This document shows, in pieces, positions 58,096 to 64,000 of a stretch of DNA of 64,000 bases. Within the stretch, counting starts at the first letter, position 1. The number at the start of each line of letters is the position of its first letter. A program made the position numbers and the translations under genes. The stretch spans positions 34,879,396 to 34,943,395 of the forward strand of contig NC_083603.1 of assembly GCF_029168945.1 (NCBI RefSeq). The letters are read 5' to 3'. The stretch comes from Cannabis sativa. Lineage: Eukaryota; Streptophyta; Magnoliopsida; Rosales; Cannabaceae. The notes beneath the pieces are model-generated. The model was not told the origin of the DNA. It saw only the letters and a list, made by a program, of their open reading frames with translations, and made no database searches.

Positions 58096-59983
58096 TGTTG
58101 GGTTTTATGCCCTAAATAAAACTCATTTCAATATAATCAGATTTACTTATTAATATAGATCAGACTTAACATTTAATGTTGCATGGTTCACATGATTTAT
58201 TTCATGATTATATGTACATAATGTATAAATTCATCTGAAACCCTTTTCACATACTTGATCCTGTTTATTGTGTCGTCAACACATTGCAAAGTAAACATGA
58301 CTATGTGAATAAAGTTTCCTAGATTTATCAGACATAGGGTTTTACTGATATGATAATCTACAACAGCGTTTACTTGCATTTGGAGAAGTGCTATGTTCTT
58401 TCCAGAGCATTGGTTAAAGTAAAGCTCAAGTTGGATGCATGGAGTATGCATCGGAAGGGACCGATATTGAACTTTGACTTAGATTTATTAAACTTACCGT
58501 AATATCTATTCAAGTCAATATCGCCTAGTTGATCCTAGATCAAATGTTCTTAATCCTGTTATGATTAAGTCAATCTTGAAAGGCTATTCGTGTTCTTTGA
58601 TTTGTTAGTTAAGCCTACTTTTAGGTCAGGGTTATACGTACATTTTGGGAACACGGTAGTGCAATTGAGTGGGAGCGCTAGCATAAACATGGAATCTATA
58701 GCTTCTATCTGGCGAATAGTAAGCAAAGGATGATCTCCTTCGAGCTTGACCAAACGAACATAAATGGTGGAGTACTCATTTCAGATAAGCTGAAATATCA
58801 TTTATAAGGGGTCAAGTGTTTTAAGGATAAAATACATAGTACGGTGTAACGGTAATCTAATCCCTTTACAGTGTAGATCATTCATATAGAGGATCATTGA
58901 TCAAATTAGGATTATAACAATGGATAACTAATGATGCATCTATATGGTGGAACATATAGAGCATTCTATATACTGAGAGGGCAATTCTAAGTTCTATGCG
59001 TGGATTCAACGAAGAATCAATAAGTTAGTGAATTTTAGTGCTAAATTCTTGATCTACTTATTGGAAGCTCGGTTATATAGACCCATGGTCCCCGCACTAG
59101 TTGAGATAATATTGCTTGTAAGACTCATGTCATTGGTTTTGATTAATCAATTATAATTCTCAATTTAGACTATTCTATTTGTGAAATTTTCACTAAGGGC
59201 GAGATTGTAAAGAAGGAGTTTTAGGGGCATATTTGTTAATTATGATACTTTGTATGATTCAATTAATAAATATCATAAATGACAATATTATTTAATAATT
59301 ATGTATAGTTATTAAATAGTTAGAACTGGCATTTAAATGGTTGAATTAGAAAATTGGCGTTTTTAAGAAAATCGGATGCAGAAAAGATAAAACTGCAAAA
59401 TTGCAAAAAATGAGGCCCAAATCCACTATGTATGGCCCGCCACTATTGTAGGCATTTTAAACTGATATTTTCATTATTTTAATGCCAAATAATTGAAACC
59501 TAACCCTAGTGGAATGCTATAAATAGATAGTGAAGGCTTCAAAAAATTTACACTAAATTTTCTACACTTCTGATTCAGAAAAAACTGAGCCTCTCTCTCT
59601 CCCTATCTTTAGCCGCCACTTCCCTCTTGTTTTCTTCTTCAATATTTTGAAATTCTTAGTGTGAGAGTAGTGCCCACACACAGCAAGCAATACCTCAATC
59701 ATAGTGAGGAAGATCGTGAAGAAAGACTTTAAGCAAGGAGGAGTTTCAGCACTAAAGAATCAGAGAAAGAGATCCAGGTTCAGATATTGATAATGCTCTG
59801 CTACAGAAAGGAATCAAGGGCTAGATATCTGAACGGAGGGAGTCATATTATTGCGTTGCACCCAATATAAGGTTTCCTAAACTTTATATGTGTTTATTTC
59901 ATCGTTTTAGAAAGTTCATATTTAGGGTCTTAATCAACATACTTTTGAGTAGATCTAAGATCCTGGTAAAATAATATCCAACA
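58096..59983 (+). repeat. 5' LTR of the 58096 copia (1,888 bp)
   Basis: Starts tgttgggttttatgcc and ends aatatccaaca. TATA box ctataaatag at 59518-59527. Closest relative here is the solo LTR at 3043-4936. Minus-strand frames in it (58197, 58565) also occur in that solo LTR and are not genes. Confidence 0.93.
59518..59527 (+). promoter_or_regulatory. TATA box of the 58096 copia LTR
   Basis: ctataaatag, followed by a CT-rich stretch (59590-59606), as in the other LTRs of this family. Confidence 0.65.
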
Positions 59984-59985
59984 AA

Positions 59986-59998
59986 TGGTATCAGAGCC
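59986..59998 (+). other. Primer binding site of the 58096 copia
   Basis: tggtatcagagcc two bases after the LTR end; pairs with initiator Met-tRNA. Confidence 0.9.
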
Positions 59999-62900
59999 AT
60001 GGTAATTGATTTACTTGCAAGAAATTTGGACTTTAAAACGATTGTTTGTTTGTTTTTGGATGGTATCATGTTGTATTGAGTGTTATTTGATGATTGATTG
60101 GTGTTTGTGAATTTTCGTGAAAAATAATTGAATATCTGTTTCTGGAATTATTTTTATTGGATATTATGGTAAAAATTAAGCAAGTTACTTTTTTACAGAA
60201 CTCAATTTCGATTTAATTTGAATTAGTTATGATTTTTTGAAGTTTCGAAAAAATCGGGGTTGAGCTGAAACCCTTGTGCGCGTGCAGAAATCCTGCCAGA
60301 ACCCACCAGCGCCGAGTTTTCAGGCCCATGCACTCCCCATGCGCACGCGGACGGGTACGCACAGCATCCCGTCCATACAGCTCGTAATTTTTTCGTTTTT
60401 CTTCATTTTTTCATGCCTTTTCATGGAATTAACTTCCGATTTATACTATTACTATTCATAATTCAATTCTAATTATCATTTTGAATTAATTTAATATTTT
60501 TTAAATTTAATTCATGATATTAGTGTAATTTGAATTTAAAAATAGTTAGTATCTATCTTATTTGCTTAATAATCTATCTTATTTTTAAATTTGATTATAT
60601 TTTTTCTTATTTTTAAATTTAAGGTCACATTTTAAATATTTTAAAATTAAATCTTTTTTAAATAATTTGACCTTATTTAAATTTAAAATAAGATAACTAT
60701 AATCATGTAATTTTAAAAAGATGTAAGATATTTTGCTAACTTTTAAATTTTGTTATTTTATTTATTTAAATTACATTTAAAATCTGAAAAAGATATTCAT
60801 TTATCTTTTTTAATTTTTTATTTAATTTTTATTTATAAAATAACATTTAAATTTTAAAAGTACTTAACAAATTTTGAAATGATATTTAGGTTGGTTGAAA
60901 CCTAATTTTTCAAAATTGTAGGTTTAATTTTAAAGTTAAATTTTTAATTTAATTTTTTTTAAAAATTTTCGATTTTTTTTAATTAATTAATTATTTCAAA
61001 ATTAATTATTTAATTTAAAATTAAATAAATCCTACATCCAACTATCCAGCTAACCTTGTTGCAGGAGTATGTGTTTTAGCTTGTGTCTAAGTTTTCAAAA
61101 CCTATTATTACTTGATTGCAAATAGCCATGGTTACTTTTTGCCAGATCTAATGATGTGATGGGTCCCTTGGTCAAGATAATAATTTGTAACAGGTACAAT
61201 GACAATCTTCTTTCATCTGTGTATGACTTAGCAACATGATAGGACCCATCCAAAGTGTGCCTGTGTGAGCCTATGTGTTTAATTTCATTATAGATGCATA
61301 TAGGTTGTTGTTGCTAAATAAAATGTCATAGTTCTTGATAGATTTTACTTAGGCCCATTTAATTTTTGGGTCTATTCAATTAATAACAGTTGTTCATTTT
61401 AAGGTTAAATTCCTCTCTTTTGGGCCATGTGTGAGAGTTGGGAGCCATAGTAGTGGGTACGACATACTGAACCCAGCACCCCCTCACATGTTCCACCCCA
61501 ATTGTGAAGGCCCATTTGCCTGATTTGAATAACTTTACTAGGTTAATTACACTAGTTTAACCTAATAAAATTGATTAGCAACATAATTAATTTCATTTAT
61601 TTTGAAATTAATTTAAGAAAACCATAGTTTAAAGAATTTTATATTCTAAGCTAAACTATATCTATTTTCTTGTATTTAATTATATATAGAATTATAACCA
61701 TCTAGATTCTTTCTGAAGCTTAATTTAAATTTTTCATTAAATATTCCTATTTAAGTTGATATTTAGGTATCTACAACTAACCAACTTAAATATGAATATG
61801 TTTTGGATTTAAAATTTCAAAATTAAGTTGAGGAATTTTAGGCATTGGTTATTAAGATTCTTTAGATATTTTTTTTTAAGTTAATATCTTTTTTAATATT
61901 AACTTAAAATGGAATATTTTAAATATTTTTTAAAGTTAATATCTTTTCGAATATTAACTTAAAATGGAATATTTTTTTTTTTTAAAATTAAGTGGTTACA
62001 ACTTAATTTTTTGATATTTAATTAAATTTAAATTTGAAAATATTTAAGTTCTAGATTTTTTCTAATACAACTTAAATTAGATAATTTTTCAAATTGTGTG
62101 GAAAAGATACTTAGTCCAATAAAATATTTTCTAGATAGTTATTTCTAGACTACTTATTATTTCTAATATTAAATAGGAAAATATTATACATTGTGAAATT
62201 AATTATTTATATAATTAATTTTGGTACAATTTATTTTAAGTATATTTTTCCTAGTATTAAACTAGAGATTAATAATTAAGCCTTCTCTACACTTAATTAT
62301 TTATTTCTTGAATTTAATACATTTAATTAATTTGAAAATTAAATATCTAAGTTGATTTTCATCATGATACTTAAATATTTCTTTTTCATGACACTAAATT
62401 AAATAGAAAATTATTTTTAGTTGAAATTTAATTGTTCAACTAAATTTAAATAATTTTCAAAATATATTTTTTCTTTATTTTATTAATCAAATTTCGAAAT
62501 TGAATTTCTTAAATGCTGGAATTTCGAATTTTATTTGAAAAATAGATTAAAGTTGTAAATTATTTATTTTAATTTGGGACCAACTTAAATCAATGATTTT
62601 TTCATTAATTGATTAATTTAAAATAAATGAATTAAAATATATTATTAGAAATTGAATTAATTAGTCAAAGGAAAATCTAGATAGGTGATATTTTTGATTG
62701 AAGTATTTTTCTAGTGTATTTAATTAAATAGAAAATTAATATTTAAGTTCATACTTAAATATTTGAAATTTTTCTTATATATATTTAATTAAATAGGAAA
62801 ATTATATTTTTTGTTGTAAATTAATTTTATTAATTTTGGGCCAACATTAAATTAGAATAATTTTTCCAGGATTAATTTTTTATTTTAACATGCATTTTCG

Positions 62901-64000
62901 AAAATTGTATCCTTGAATACTTTAATTTTTCGAAATGCAATATATATTTATAGAAAATTAAATTTGAGTTGTAAATTAATTTAAATTAATTTTGTAACAA
63001 CTTAAATTGAATATTTTTCTAAATAATTATTGGAAATTATTACTAAGATGGAAATAATTCATGTTATTTTCATATCCATCTAAGGAAAATTTATAAATAT
63101 TAAATTAAAATTTATATTTAGAATTTTTCATTCTAAATTGGAAATTTTAATTAAATAAATATATATTTAAAATAAATAGATTAAATTAAGAGAATCAAAG
63201 AAAATACAACTCTCTTTAAATAATGAGCTTTATTATTAAGATATTCGATCTCCATTATTGGTTTTACATCGCATTTGTTTTAGTGAGTAATCCTCCCTAA
63301 TGGAGGAACGTTCATTAACAATGTCACACCGTTTAATCTTGAAAGATAAGTAGTTTGTAGGTGTTTTATATGGTATGGATCACCCTAATGGTGGTGACCA
63401 TATTTGACTTACAAATTGCAAAACAATGGTGGAAGCTCATAAGATAGAATTGCCTTGACTCTCGCCTAAACGGGACAACACTGAATTCCAATCTTGATCG
63501 AATAAAAGGTTGCTAGAATGTTTAACATTTTAGATGAGCTGACAACTCTATTCAATGGATGGTAGCTTTGACTCTCGCCTAAACGGGACACTGATATCAG
63601 TTTGTTGAAAACCTTAGAAATTTTTTAGGATTATATGTTTTAGTATTTTCACTAGTCATTCCTACTTGCTATATGTTTATAATTTCTGAATTATGTATGA
63701 ATTTATATTGAACCATGTTATTTTCTGTTATTAAGTTGTAGTTTAATTTCGTATCTTCATTGTTGGTCTAACTTGGCTTGTTTATCTAATGAGATAAATC
63801 CCTAGTGGATTTTCACCATTAAACATACATAATAGTGTTAGATCTCGAAAGATAAATATTGTATATGCGACATCTAGGTGTTCATCAATAGATGACACCT
63901 TAGACTAGTATTTTTACGATATGAAACAAGAAGATTATATAAATAAGATTACTTTGACTTTTTCTAATCGAAGAATCGTTGGATTCTTATTTAAACAACG
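59999..64000 (+). other. Long non-coding leader of the 58096 copia
   Basis: GC-rich island at 60265-60385, conserved block near 61440-61530, then an AT-rich expansion (61590-63230) with local tandem repeats, for example a ~58-bp unit around ttaatattaacttaaaatgg at 61870-61975. Then the stem-loop/20-nt-motif module at 63291-63589. I see no gene; the frame 60276-60461 lies over the GC-rich island and is not convincing. Confidence 0.75.
63291..63589 (+). repeat. Leader module: two stem-loops and duplicated 20-nt motif (58096 copia)
   Basis: Stem-loops tcctccctaatggagga (63291-63307) and caccctaatggtg (63381-63393). gactctcgcctaaacgggac stands exactly at 63457-63476 and 63570-63589. Confidence 0.87.

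Larger units (their letters stand above)
58096..64000 (+). mobile_element. Ty1/copia element, 5' LTR and leader (continues beyond window)
   Basis: A complete 5' LTR and primer site are followed by more than 4 kb of leader. No gag has begun by 64000. The left target duplication would be ggtat (58091-58095); its partner is outside. The leader shares its order of motifs with copia A and the gag-only copia. Confidence 0.9.

Overview
The window is transposon-dominated nuclear DNA of a higher plant, almost certainly a eudicot with a repeat-rich genome. The supporting evidence is nested Ty1/copia and Ty3/gypsy LTR retrotransposons with initiator-Met-tRNA primer sites, a CACTA transposon with a split ULP1 protease gene, a hAT-type MITE and a Cassandra-type LTR carrying a 5S rRNA sequence. 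I cannot name the species. I see no intact host gene, tRNA gene, functional rRNA unit or CRISPR array. Every coding region I can support belongs to a mobile element.

Layout, left part. 1-784 is the end of a minus-strand copia LTR cut by the window. 785-2708 is the right half of a CACTA element with a five-exon ULP1-like gene and its terminus. 2709-5759 looks like a decayed gypsy-type LTR, split by a solo copia LTR (3043-4936, TSD tatat). A second solo copia LTR lies at 6393-8282 (minus, TSD gtatc). A 528-bp hAT-type MITE is at 9041-9568 (TSD ctttgagc).

Central nest, 10074-52217 (TSD aaaca). The outer element is a chimera. Its LTRs are about 430 bp, Cassandra-like and contain a 5S rRNA domain. 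Its inside is a decayed gypsy gag-pol followed by an inverted (fold-back) copy of part of pol, then Cassandra-like internal sequence and polypurine tract. A copia element (13546-39440, TSD agaag/agaat) sits in its pol. That copia has a gag-only minus-strand copia (14296-23225, TSD ataaa) in its 5' LTR and a non-coding minus-strand copia (25394-32279, TSD ttaga) in its leader. An almost intact minus-strand gypsy (42241-51898, TSD actac) sits in the 3' Cassandra LTR of the chimera. Its gag-pol is closely related to that of the chimera, but its 2.34-kb LTRs are unrelated to the Cassandra-like ones.

Right part. 52223-58095 holds a decayed 5S-LTR relic, decayed gypsy integrase, a 2.76-kb gypsy LTR with internal tandem repeats, and decayed RT/RNase H. 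58096-64000 is the 5' LTR and long non-coding leader of another copia element that runs off the window.

The target-site duplications give a clear insertion order: chimera first, then copia A and gypsy B into it, then the two non-autonomous copias into copia A. The most unusual observations are the Cassandra/gypsy chimera with its microhomology and fold-back junctions, and a shared leader architecture (two related stem-loops plus a duplicated 20-nt motif) in three copia elements, one of which codes only for Gag.
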